Of a DNA stretch of 64,000 nucleotides, positions 25,854-33,363 are shown piece after piece. The stretch is from Nakamurella sp. PAMC28650 (GTDB lineage Bacteria; Actinomycetota; Actinomycetes; Mycobacteriales; Nakamurellaceae), in assembly GCF_014303395.1 (NCBI RefSeq), contig NZ_CP060298.1, positions 2,418,001 to 2,482,000 on the forward strand, written 5' to 3'. Position numbers and translations under genes: made by a program. Position 1 is the first letter of the stretch; every line of letters begins with the position of its first letter. The notes beneath the pieces are model-generated. The model saw only the letters and a program-made list of their open reading frames with translations. It was not told the origin of the DNA and did not search any database.

Positions 25854-25887
25854 GGCCCGGTGTCGGGAACGGCCCGGTGTCGGGAAC
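25854..25887. repeat. Two tandem copies of a 17-bp unit
   Basis: GGCCCGGTGTCGGGAAC occurs twice without a spacer (25854-25870 and 25871-25887), followed by the first bases of a third, diverged copy. It lies between maf and the membrane protein gene. A 17-bp unit cannot keep one reading frame, so this part is probably untranslated. Confidence 0.8.
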
Positions 25888-26002
25888 GGTCCGGTGACCC
25901 CCGCGATCCGATCGTCGGAACGGCCCCGACCATGGCGCCCGGCGACCGACCTGTCAAGCAGGATGCCCGGGATGTCGTGAGGAGAGCGTTCGGTGCGAGG
26001 TG

Positions 26003-26641
26003 TCAGTGGCGACGCCAGAGGTCGGTGACCGGGATCCCCACGTCGGCGAGCAGCCTGCGGGTGAGCGGAAGCGAGATCCCGATGACGGACGAGTGATCGC
26101 CGTCGATGCCCTCGACGAACCATCCCCCGTAGCCGTCGATGGTCAGGCCGCCGGCCACCTGCAGGGGCTCACCGGTGGCCAGGTAGGCGGTGATCTCGTC
26201 GGGCGTGGGCGTCCCGAAGCGGATCCCGGTCCGCTCGTGCCCGGACGCACGGGCGGTGATCCGGCCGTCCGTCAGGACCAGGACCGCATGTCCGGTCAGC
26301 AGATCACCGGTGCGGCCGGACATCTCGGCCCACTCCCGGCGGGCCTGCGCGTCGTCGGCCGGCTTGCCGCGCAGCCTGCCGTCGAGCAGCAGCATGGAAT
26401 CGCAGCCGATCACCACGGCGTCGCGATGCTGGGCGGTCACCGCAGCCACCACGGCTTGCGCCTTCGCCGCGGCGAGGGCTGTCACCGTACCGGCCGGCCC
26501 GAGGTGGCTGCTCGCCGCCTCGATGGCGGGTTCGTCGACACCGGACACGAAGACGACGGGATCGATCCCGGCGGCCCTCAGCACCGCCAGCCGTGCGGGA
26601 GACGCGGAGGCCAGGACGGTGGTCGAGCGCGCTCTGTTCAC
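26003..26641 (-). CDS. maf: Maf family nucleoside triphosphate pyrophosphatase
   Basis: A 212-residue protein. [19 protein letters not shown] is the N-terminal Maf motif (usually SxSPRR, here SPAR). [19 protein letters not shown] is the conserved acidic substrate loop, and [20 protein letters not shown] is the C-terminal motif. Maf proteins hydrolyse non-canonical or canonical NTPs to monophosphates as house-cleaning enzymes. It starts with GTG and has no clear Shine-Dalgarno sequence. It is divergent from birA by about 95 nt. Maf near birA is also seen in mycobacteria. The large membrane protein follows on the same strand after a repeat-rich gap. Confidence 0.93.
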   Translation of the reverse strand: MNRARSTTVLASASPARLAVLRAAGIDPVVFVSGVDEPAIEAASSHLGPAGTVTALAAAKAQAVVAAVTAQHRDAVVIGCDSMLLLDGRLRGKPADDAQARREWAEMSGRTGDLLTGHAVLVLTDGRITARASGHERTGIRFGTPTPDEITAYLATGEPLQVAGGLTIDGYGGWFVEGIDGDHSSVIGISLPLTRRLLADVGIPVTDLWRRH

Positions 26642-26736
26642 CTGACGATGCTGCCACGCCCACCTGACGTGCTGCCACGCCTACTCGACGGCCGCCGCCG
26701 ACGCCCGCCTCGTCCGCACCGCCTACCATCCTGGGG

Positions 26737-27603
26737 ATGACCACCAGCGACCGCGCCGGAGTCCCGGCCCCCGACCGCCGGCCGATGGCGCCGGGGTCGG
26801 TCGCGGCGGCGCTGCAGGATCGGGCCCCCTGGGAGATCCGTCATGTGCTGTCCACCGGATCAACGAACGACGATCTCGCGCGGGGCGGCGGCCCGGGTGG
26901 AGCAGGCGCATCGGTGGTGCTGGTGACGGAGGAGCAGACCGCGGGAAAGGGGCGGTCGGGTCGGCACTGGGCGTGTCCACCGGGTGCCGGGTTGATGTTC
27001 TCGGTCAGGTTGGCGCTCTCGGGGAACTCCGGCATCTCGGAGATCCCGATCGCCCGTCGAGGCTGGATCGGGGCGGCCCTCGGGCTGGCCGTCTGTCACG
27101 GGTTCGCCGACGTCGCCGGTGTCCACGCCAGGTTGAAGTGGCCCAACGACGTCCTGGTGGACGGTCACAAGTGCGGTGGGATCCTGGCCGAGATGACCGG
27201 GGACGCAGTGATCGTCGGTGCGGGGCTGAATGTCTCGCTGCTGGCCGCGGAACTACCGCGCGCCGACGCGACGTCACTGCTGCTCGCCGGTGCCGGATCC
27301 GTCGACCGCAACGTCCTGCTGGCCCGCATCCTGGACGGGTTCTCCCGTCTGCTGTCGGCGTGGCGGCAGGCCGGCGGTGACGTCGACGTGTCGGGCCTGC
27401 GCCCGAGGTACCTCGACACCTGCGCGACGATCGGGTCCTCGGTGCGGGTCGAACTGCCCGGCCGGGCCGAGGTGGCCGGCATCGCCGTCGACGTCGACCC
27501 GGACGGCGCCGTCGTCGTCCAGGACGTGAACGGTGTGCGCAGCCGTCACACCGCAGGTGACGTCGTCCATCTGCGGCCCGCAGACGCCGGCGGTGTTCGT
27601 TAA
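26737..27603 (+). CDS. birA: Biotin-[acetyl-CoA-carboxylase] ligase
   Basis: A 288-residue protein without an N-terminal helix-turn-helix, so it is a monofunctional (class I) ligase and not a repressor. STGSTNDDLARGG opens the catalytic domain. TAGKGRSGRHW is the biotinyl-AMP loop, with Lys where GRGRxGRxW usually has Arg. KWPNDVLVDGHKCGGIL is the conserved lysine region. The C-terminal SH3-like domain is present. It attaches biotin to the carrier subunit of acyl-CoA carboxylases, which fits the carboxylase beta subunit 1.5 kb downstream. TACCAT lies exactly 7 nt before the ATG and there is no Shine-Dalgarno sequence, indicating a leaderless message. Confidence 0.93.
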   Translation: MTTSDRAGVPAPDRRPMAPGSVAAALQDRAPWEIRHVLSTGSTNDDLARGGGPGGAGASVVLVTEEQTAGKGRSGRHWACPPGAGLMFSVRLALSGNSGISEIPIARRGWIGAALGLAVCHGFADVAGVHARLKWPNDVLVDGHKCGGILAEMTGDAVIVGAGLNVSLLAAELPRADATSLLLAGAGSVDRNVLLARILDGFSRLLSAWRQAGGDVDVSGLRPRYLDTCATIGSSVRVELPGRAEVAGIAVDVDPDGAVVVQDVNGVRSRHTAGDVVHLRPADAGGVR

Positions 27604-27613
27604 CCTCGACGAC

Positions 27614-28348
27614 GTGGCAGACCAGGGCCGGACGACCCGACCCCCGACCGACGTGGACCGACTGCGGTCGGTGCAGGCGCAGGTGCGGGAGGCCGCGGTC
27701 GCGGCCGGCCGGGAGTCCGGCAGTGTGCGGCTGATGCTGGCGACCAAGACGATCGAACCGGACCGGATCCTCGCGCTGATCGCGGCCGGGCAACGCCTGA
27801 TCGGGGAGAACCGGGTGCAGGAGGTGGTCGCGAAGGCCGCCGCCCTGGCCGGTTCCGGCCACGAGTGCCATCTGATCGGCCACCTGCAGGGCAACAAGAT
27901 CAACCAGGTGCTCCCGTACGTCACCTGCGTGCAGAGTGTGGATTCCGCTGCGCTCGGGACCCGGCTGAACAGCCGGATAGCATCCCTGGAACGCACTCTG
28001 GACGTTCTCGTCCAGGTCAACGTGTCGGGCGAGAGCACGAAATCGGGCGTCGAGCCGGCCGCCGTCCCTGCACTGCTGGCCGAGCTGGCGCCGTTGTCCG
28101 CGTTGCGGGTGCGCGGCTACATGACGATCGGGCTCCGCTCGGCGGACCTGGGCGCCGTCCGGGCCGGCTACCGCACGCTCGCCGGACTCCGGGACCGGGC
28201 CCTGACCGTCGGGATGCCGGGCGCCGAGCACGCCGTCGAACTGTCGATGGGGATGAGCGGCGACTTCGCGGAGGCGATCGCGGAGGGGGCCACCATCGTG
28301 AGAGTGGGCTCTGCGGTCTTCGGCCCCAGGGCACTGGTGAACGGGTAG
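27614..28348 (+). CDS. YggS/PROSC-family pyridoxal phosphate homeostasis protein
   Basis: A 244-residue protein from GTG 27614. VRLMLATKTIEPDRI has the PLP-binding Lys (K45). GENRVQEVV, CHLIGHLQGNK, LVQVNVSGESTKSG, RGYMTIG and LSMGMSGDFAEAIAEGATIVR are all YggS signatures. The fold is that of the alanine racemase N-terminal barrel, but family members are PLP carriers rather than enzymes. In actinomycetes the gene is more often beside ftsZ and sepF, so its place after birA is unusual. TAACCT, which includes the birA stop codon, lies 7 nt before the GTG, suggesting its own leaderless promoter inside the birA end. Confidence 0.92.
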   Translation: MADQGRTTRPPTDVDRLRSVQAQVREAAVAAGRESGSVRLMLATKTIEPDRILALIAAGQRLIGENRVQEVVAKAAALAGSGHECHLIGHLQGNKINQVLPYVTCVQSVDSAALGTRLNSRIASLERTLDVLVQVNVSGESTKSGVEPAAVPALLAELAPLSALRVRGYMTIGLRSADLGAVRAGYRTLAGLRDRALTVGMPGAEHAVELSMGMSGDFAEAIAEGATIVRVGSAVFGPRALVNG

Positions 28349-28408
28349 CGTCATCCCCGTTCGACCTGCCCGACGATCCTTAAGAAGTACGAACCTGGAG
28401 GGGCACCC

Positions 28409-28984
28409 ATGGCCTACCCCGACAACCTGCTCTCGCGTGGTGAGAAGGTCGTGCTCCACAAGCATCCGCACTGGAAGGTGCTGATCCTGCCGGCGGTGCT
28501 GTTCGTCGTGTTCATCGGCGGCGGATCTGCGCTCGCCGCCGTGCTGCGCCACTGGCAGTACCACTCGATCGCCTGGATCGTCATCGGTGTGATCGCGCTG
28601 CTGGGCCTGATCTTCTTCACCGTGGTGCCGCTCATCCGTTGGCGCACCGAGCATTTCGTGATCACCAACTTCCACGTCTTCTTCCGCACCGGCATCCTGC
28701 ACCGGCGGGAGCACCAGATTCCGCTCGGTCACATCCAGAACATGGAGACGTCGGTGTCCTTCTGGGGCCGGCTCCTGGGTTACGGCTCGCTGATCGTGGA
28801 GTCCGCCGCCGACCAGCCGCTGGAATTCGAGAACGTGGCGTCGTTGCCGAAGGTGCAGTCGACGTTGAACCAGCTGATCATGGACGACCGCAATCGCTAC
28901 CAGATCGGCTCCGACGGCCTACCCGGACCAGGGCCCGGACCGGGCGTGCAGCCGGCACGGTATCCGCCGGCCCCGGGGGTGTGA
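28409..28984 (+). CDS. PH-domain (bPH2/DUF304) membrane protein
   Basis: A 191-residue protein with a clear ribosome binding site (GGAGGGGCACCC before ATG). Two transmembrane helices lie at ~24-46 (VLILPAVLFVVFIGGGSALA) and ~52-74 (IAWIVIGVIALLGLIFFTVV). A bacterial PH-like domain follows (RWRTEHFVITNFHVFFRTG, REHQIPLGHIQNMETSVSFW, YGSLIVESAADQPLEFENV). The C-terminal 30 residues are Pro/Gly-rich. The family is conserved in actinobacteria (an Rv3278c-like protein sits near birA in mycobacteria, from memory). Its function is unknown. It might bind membrane lipids or help membrane-protein organisation. Confidence 0.85.
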   Translation: MAYPDNLLSRGEKVVLHKHPHWKVLILPAVLFVVFIGGGSALAAVLRHWQYHSIAWIVIGVIALLGLIFFTVVPLIRWRTEHFVITNFHVFFRTGILHRREHQIPLGHIQNMETSVSFWGRLLGYGSLIVESAADQPLEFENVASLPKVQSTLNQLIMDDRNRYQIGSDGLPGPGPGPGVQPARYPPAPGV

Positions 28985-29057
28985 CCCGTCCACGAGCAAT
29001 AGGTGTCGGCCGGCAGTGGGTGTCAACCGAACGGCGGATCACCTAACGTCACTGCCC

Positions 29058-30587
29058 ATGGAACGAATGACGTCCGGACTTGCCGCGCTGCGTGACCAGA
29101 TCGCCGCCGGCGGGGCCCAGCGCTACCACGACTCCAACACGGCCAGGGGCAAGTTGTTCGCCCGGGAGCGCGTCGACCACCTCGTCGACGCCGGGAGTTT
29201 CCGCGAGGACGGTCAACTCGCCAATGCGTTGGCCGAGGGACTCCCGGCCGACGGGATCGTCACCGGCAGCGCCACGGTGGCCGGTCGGCCCGTCTGCCTG
29301 ATGGCCAACGACTCCACCGTCAAGGCCGGCTCCTGGGGGGCCCGGACCGTCGAGAAGATCATCAGGATCATCGAGAAGGCCTACAGCACCGGGGTTCCGA
29401 TGATCTACCTGGTCGACTCGGCGGGCGCGCGCATCACCGATCAGGTCGACCTGTTCCCCGGTCGCAGGGGCGCCGGAAAGATCTTCCACACCCAGGTTCG
29501 CGCCTCGGGCTCCATTCCACAGGTGTGCGCCCTCTTCGGCCCGAGCGCCGCCGGCGGGGCCTACATCCCGGCGTTCTGCGACATCGTCGTCATGGTGGCC
29601 GGCAATGCCTCGATGTACCTGGGCAGCGACCGGATGGTCGAGATGGTCACCGGCGAGAAGACCACCCTGGAGGAGATGGGCGGTGCGAAGATGCACACCA
29701 CCGTCTCCGGGGTGGGTCATCTGCTCGTCGACACCGAGGTGCAGGCCCTGGACGCGGTGGCCCGCTATCTGTCGTTCCTGCCCTCCAACCACACCCAGGA
29801 GCCACCGGCCGCGGAGCCGGTGGGCCCTGGTGCCGGCGACCTCCGCGCGCTGGTCCCGGAGTTCGAGCGGCAGGCGTTCGACATGCGCCGCTACGCCAGG
29901 GCGCTGCTGGATGCCGACTCGATCTTCGAGATCCATCCCGGCTGGGCCCGGGAACTCCTGGTCTGCTTCGGCCGCCTCGACGGCCGGGTGGTCGGCGTGG
30001 TGGGCAACAACTCGATGTTCAAGGGCGGCGTGCTGTTCGTCGACTCCGCCGACAAGGCAACCCATTTCATCCAGCTGTGCGATGCCTTCAACGTGCCGCT
30101 GATCTTCCTGGCCGACGTGCCGGGATTCATGGTCGGAGCGGCGGTCGAACGGCAGGGGATCATCCGTCACGGTGCGAAGATGATCACCGCGGTGTCCGAG
30201 GCGACCATCGCGAAGTTCTGCGTGGTGGTCCGCAAGGCCTACGGCGCCGGGTTGTACGCGATGGCCGGCCCCGGGTTCGATCCCGACGCCACCATCGCGT
30301 TGCCGACCGCGAAGATCGCGGTGATGGGCGCGGAGGCCGCCGTCAACGCGGTCTACGCGAACAAGATCGCCGCCATCTCCGACCCGGGGGAGCGTGCGCT
30401 CTACGTGGAGGGCCTGCGGGCGGAATACGAGAAGGACATCGACATCGTGCATCTGGCCGGCGAGATGGTCGTCGACGTGATGGTCGAACCGGAGGAACTC
30501 CGCGGCGAACTCATCGCCAGGCTGGCCGCCGCCCGGACCAAGGACCGCAGCTTCTCCCGTCGCCGTCACGGGGTGACACCCGTCTGA
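29058..30587 (+). CDS. Acyl-CoA carboxylase beta (carboxyltransferase) subunit
   Basis: A 509-residue biotin-dependent carboxyltransferase. The N-domain has NTARGKLFARERVDHLVD and YLVDSAGARITDQ, with GPSAAGGAYIPAFCD (acyl-CoA oxyanion hole). The C-domain has FLADVPGFMVGAAVERQGI and RKAYGAGLYAMAGPGFDPD. It transfers carboxyl groups from carboxybiotin to acetyl-, propionyl- or another acyl-CoA. The alpha subunit and the small epsilon subunit are not in view. Although birA, maf and the PH protein are near, as at mycobacterial accD5, the sequence looks like a different AccD clade, so substrate is uncertain. TAACGT lies 8 nt before the ATG with no Shine-Dalgarno sequence, suggesting a leaderless message. 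Confidence 0.88.
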   Translation: MERMTSGLAALRDQIAAGGAQRYHDSNTARGKLFARERVDHLVDAGSFREDGQLANALAEGLPADGIVTGSATVAGRPVCLMANDSTVKAGSWGARTVEKIIRIIEKAYSTGVPMIYLVDSAGARITDQVDLFPGRRGAGKIFHTQVRASGSIPQVCALFGPSAAGGAYIPAFCDIVVMVAGNASMYLGSDRMVEMVTGEKTTLEEMGGAKMHTTVSGVGHLLVDTEVQALDAVARYLSFLPSNHTQEPPAAEPVGPGAGDLRALVPEFERQAFDMRRYARALLDADSIFEIHPGWARELLVCFGRLDGRVVGVVGNNSMFKGGVLFVDSADKATHFIQLCDAFNVPLIFLADVPGFMVGAAVERQGIIRHGAKMITAVSEATIAKFCVVVRKAYGAGLYAMAGPGFDPDATIALPTAKIAVMGAEAAVNAVYANKIAAISDPGERALYVEGLRAEYEKDIDIVHLAGEMVVDVMVEPEELRGELIARLAAARTKDRSFSRRRHGVTPV

Positions 30588-30633
30588 GGCCCGGCCGTCC
30601 GGTGGGCCGGCCCCGTCGTCCACCGCCTCGATC

Positions 30634-30679
30634 ACCGAAGGTCTGAGTACCCCGACTACCAGCGAGGATCACCTTCGGT
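30634..30679. terminator. 9-bp inverted repeat after the carboxylase gene
   Basis: ACCGAAGGT (30634-30642) and ACCTTCGGT (30671-30679) flank a 28-nt loop in the 207-bp gap between the carboxylase gene and the response regulator. It could be a terminator or a regulator site for the two-component operon; there is no T-run. Confidence 0.4.
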
Positions 30680-30794
30680 ATGGGCCTTTGTGCAACCCCC
30701 GTCCGCGGAGCACCGAGATCGGGTCGATTCGATCACCCCGGGGGCGACCTGACGTGACGCTCATTTGATGTGGTGTGGCCGTAGGGTGAGCCAC

Positions 30795-31466
30795 GTGACC
30801 ACCGTGCTGCTGGCCGAGGACGACTCGGCCATTTCGGATCCGCTCTCGCGCGCCCTCGAGCGGGAGGGGTACAAGGTGCTGGTCGCTGCCGACGGCAGCG
30901 CCGCCCTGTCCGCCGCCCTGTACAACGACATCAACCTGGTCATCCTGGATCTGGGTCTGCCGGGCACCGACGGCCTGGAGATCTGCCGTCGCATCCGCGA
31001 GGCCGGACGGGACGTCCTGGTGCTGATGCTGACCGCCCGCACCGACGAGGTGGACTTCATCGTCGGCCTCGACGCCGGTGCCGACGACTACGTCGGGAAG
31101 CCGTTCCGGCTGGCCGAACTGCTGGCCAGGGTGCGGGCGCTACTGCGTCGACGCGAGCCGGAGGTGCTCGAACTGGCCGGCGTCCGGATGGAGGCAAGGG
31201 CCCGTCGGGTGATCGTGGACGGCACCGAGGTGTCCCTGGCCAACAAGGAGTTCGAACTGTTGCGGGCCCTGATGACCAGAGCCGGCCAGGTCGTCCCGCG
31301 GGAGGACATCATCGACGAGGTCTGGCACGACCCGTCGTTGCTGTCGTCCAAGACGCTGGACATGCACATCTCCTGGCTGCGCCGGAAGCTGGCCGGCCCG
31401 AGCGGCGCCGTCGACCACCGGATCGCCACCGTCCGTGGCGTCGGATTCCGCTTCGACACGGACTGA
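30795..31466 (+). CDS. OmpR-family response regulator
   Basis: A 223-residue protein. The receiver domain has LAEDD at the acidic pocket, the phosphorylation site D52 in VILDLGLPGTDG, T in MLTART and K in DYVGKPF. The C-terminal winged helix (residues ~125-222) includes ANKEFELLRALMTRAGQVV and the terminal IATVRGVGFRFD. The start is GTG 30795. TAGGGT lies 7 nt upstream and no Shine-Dalgarno sequence is present, so the operon is probably leaderless. The histidine kinase begins 6 nt after the stop. The pair most resembles CseB- or TcrA-like envelope regulators, but the signal is unknown. Confidence 0.92.
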   Translation: MTTVLLAEDDSAISDPLSRALEREGYKVLVAADGSAALSAALYNDINLVILDLGLPGTDGLEICRRIREAGRDVLVLMLTARTDEVDFIVGLDAGADDYVGKPFRLAELLARVRALLRRREPEVLELAGVRMEARARRVIVDGTEVSLANKEFELLRALMTRAGQVVPREDIIDEVWHDPSLLSSKTLDMHISWLRRKLAGPSGAVDHRIATVRGVGFRFDTD

Positions 31467-31472
31467 CCTGCG

Positions 31473-32819
31473 GTGCGCCGTCGTGTGCTGACGTCGATCC
31501 TGCTGGTCATCGCCGCCACCGTGGTCGCGCTCGGCGTGCCCCTGGCGATCGTGTCCTGGCGTCTGGTCGACGACCTGATGCATCAGGAACTGGCCGGTCG
31601 CCTCCAGTCCATGGAGGCCTCGATCACCGTGCGGTCAGAGGAGACCTCGCAGATCAACCTGTCCCGGCTGGAGGTGGCGATCCCGGAGGGCGGCCGGTTG
31701 GTCGTGCGCGAGAAGGGCCTCGTCGACCGTGCGATCGGCGCCGAACCGAGCCTTGACATGTACTCCGAGACGGTGGCACTGCCCGGCGGCGGTGAACTGG
31801 TGCTGTCGGTGCCGATGGACAAGTTGCGGGCCGAGCGGTGGCGGGCGCTGTTGCTCGTCGGAGCGGCGGTGCTGTTGTCCGTGCTGGTCGCGACCACCAT
31901 CGCGCTCGTGCTGGCCCGACGACTTGCGACGCCGCTCAGCGACGTCGCGCGGCGGGCCGCGCGGCTCGGGTCGGGTGACTTCCGCACGGTGCGCCGGCGC
32001 TACGGCATCGCCGAGCTGGACCGCGTGGCCGACGTGCTCGATTCCTCGGCCACCGACATCGCGGCGCTGCTGAGCCGCGAACGGGACCTGGCCGGCGACA
32101 TCTCCCACCAGTTGCGCACCCGGCTGACCGGGCTGCGGCTCCGGTTGGAGGAGATCGCGCTCAGTCCTGACCCGACGGTCGTGGCCGAGGTGCAGGCCGC
32201 GCTCGATCAGACCGACCGGCTGGTGACGGTGGTCGACGACCTGCTCACCAACGCCAGGTCGCAACGGGCGGCCGGTGCGACCGAACTGGATCTATCGGCC
32301 GAGTTGGACGATCTGGCCTCGGAGTGGGCGCCGAGAGTGGCCGCCGTCGGCCGGTCGCTGAAGGTCGCCTGTCCGGCTGACCTCTCGGTCCGGGTGACGT
32401 CGGTCCGGCTGCGGGAGGCTCTGGGTGCGTTGATCGAGAATGCCGTCCAGCACGGCGCCGGAGTGGTGCGGATCAACGTGCGACCGGGGCCGACGTCGAC
32501 CGTCATCGAGGTGTCTGACGAGGGAGCCGGTGTCCCGGCGGCGCTGGTCGGGCACATCTTCGAACGGGGCATGTCGACTGCGTCGTCCACCGGCCTCGGC
32601 CTGGGCCTGGCCCGCGCGCTGATCGAGGCGGACGGGGGTCGTCTGGAGCTGCGCAGGGCGAGCCCACCGGTGTTCGGCATCTTCCTGGCCGCCGAGAATC
32701 GGGCGGATCCGGCGGGGTCCGCCCCGGTGGTGGAGCTGCCGGGAGCCCGTGGTCAGCGGGACTCGTCGACCTCCGCCGACACCGGGACCAGTTCGTCGGG
32801 GAAGACCCACCGGCGATAG
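31473..32819 (+). CDS. Sensor histidine kinase
   Basis: A 448-residue kinase with two transmembrane helices (residues ~7-28 and ~125-148) enclosing a ~95-residue extracellular sensor. A HAMP domain (RRLATPLSDVARRAARLGSG), the phospho-acceptor H212 in GDISHQLRTRLTG, and the ATP-binding N box (ALIENAVQHG), G1 (EVSDEGAGVP) and G2 (STGLGLGLARAL) follow. It should phosphorylate the response regulator encoded 6 nt upstream. The sensor shows no known domain. Its last ~22 codons, a Ser/Thr-rich tail, overlap the convergent GtrA gene by 67 bp, so the tail may be a late extension through a lost stop codon. Confidence 0.92.
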   Translation: MRRRVLTSILLVIAATVVALGVPLAIVSWRLVDDLMHQELAGRLQSMEASITVRSEETSQINLSRLEVAIPEGGRLVVREKGLVDRAIGAEPSLDMYSETVALPGGGELVLSVPMDKLRAERWRALLLVGAAVLLSVLVATTIALVLARRLATPLSDVARRAARLGSGDFRTVRRRYGIAELDRVADVLDSSATDIAALLSRERDLAGDISHQLRTRLTGLRLRLEEIALSPDPTVVAEVQAALDQTDRLVTVVDDLLTNARSQRAAGATELDLSAELDDLASEWAPRVAAVGRSLKVACPADLSVRVTSVRLREALGALIENAVQHGAGVVRINVRPGPTSTVIEVSDEGAGVPAALVGHIFERGMSTASSTGLGLGLARALIEADGGRLELRRASPPVFGIFLAAENRADPAGSAPVVELPGARGQRDSSTSADTGTSSSGKTHRR

Positions 32820-33250
32820 GACCAATAGCGGAAGGCCATCGCGATCAGCGTGCCGATGATGTTCGCGGAGATGAAGTCCACGACCGTGACGGTCAGCCTG
32901 GCGTAGTGGGCGGGATTGATGTCGAAGACGTAGTGCGAGAGCCACAGCGGAACCAGGTTGAGCCCGAGCGCGATGCCGTTGAAGAGGAAGAACAGCATTG
33001 CTTCGTGATGACGTTCGCGCCCGCCCCGCCCGTTGAAGGACCACTCGCGGTTGAGGATGTAGCTCAGGATGGTCGAGACCAGCACCGAGATCAGCTTCGA
33101 GGTGATGACCTTGCCGTCCAGCACGGTGTGCGAGAGCAGGGTGAAGAGCCCGGTGTCCACGATCCACGAGGTCCCGCCCACCGCAAGGAACTTCGCCAGT
33201 TCGCGATGCTTCGGAGGCAGGATCTGCCGGACGCTGTCGATCGGATTCAC
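32753..33250 (-). CDS. GtrA-family membrane protein
   Basis: A 165-residue protein with four transmembrane helices. The N-terminus ELAKFLAVGGTSWIVDTGLF and the loop SYILNREWSFNGRGG are typical GtrA features. GtrA proteins are thought to move polyprenyl-phosphate-linked sugars across the membrane or to support such glycosyltransferases. In mycobacteria a GtrA-like gene (Rv3277) lies next to purK, similar to here, although the sigma-fusion locus intervenes. The 3' end overlaps the histidine kinase gene by 67 bp in convergent orientation. No glycosyltransferase gene is adjacent, so the sugar is unknown. Confidence 0.87.
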   Translation of the reverse strand: MNPIDSVRQILPPKHRELAKFLAVGGTSWIVDTGLFTLLSHTVLDGKVITSKLISVLVSTILSYILNREWSFNGRGGRERHHEAMLFFLFNGIALGLNLVPLWLSHYVFDINPAHYARLTVTVVDFISANIIGTLIAMAFRYWSYRRWVFPDELVPVSAEVDESR

Positions 33251-33363
33251 CGGCCAAGTGTACGGGCCGCGGTGTGTTGTCCGTGCTGGTCAGACTGCCC
33301 GCTCGCCCGGCAGGATCTTACGCTCGGCTAACAGGGTGGGAGATGGTCGGCCGTGTCGACCGG

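Noticed and set aside
27005-28732. 575-codon minus-strand open frame across birA, yggS and the PH gene
   Set aside because: It is antisense to three well-supported genes and has no ribosome binding site or domain.
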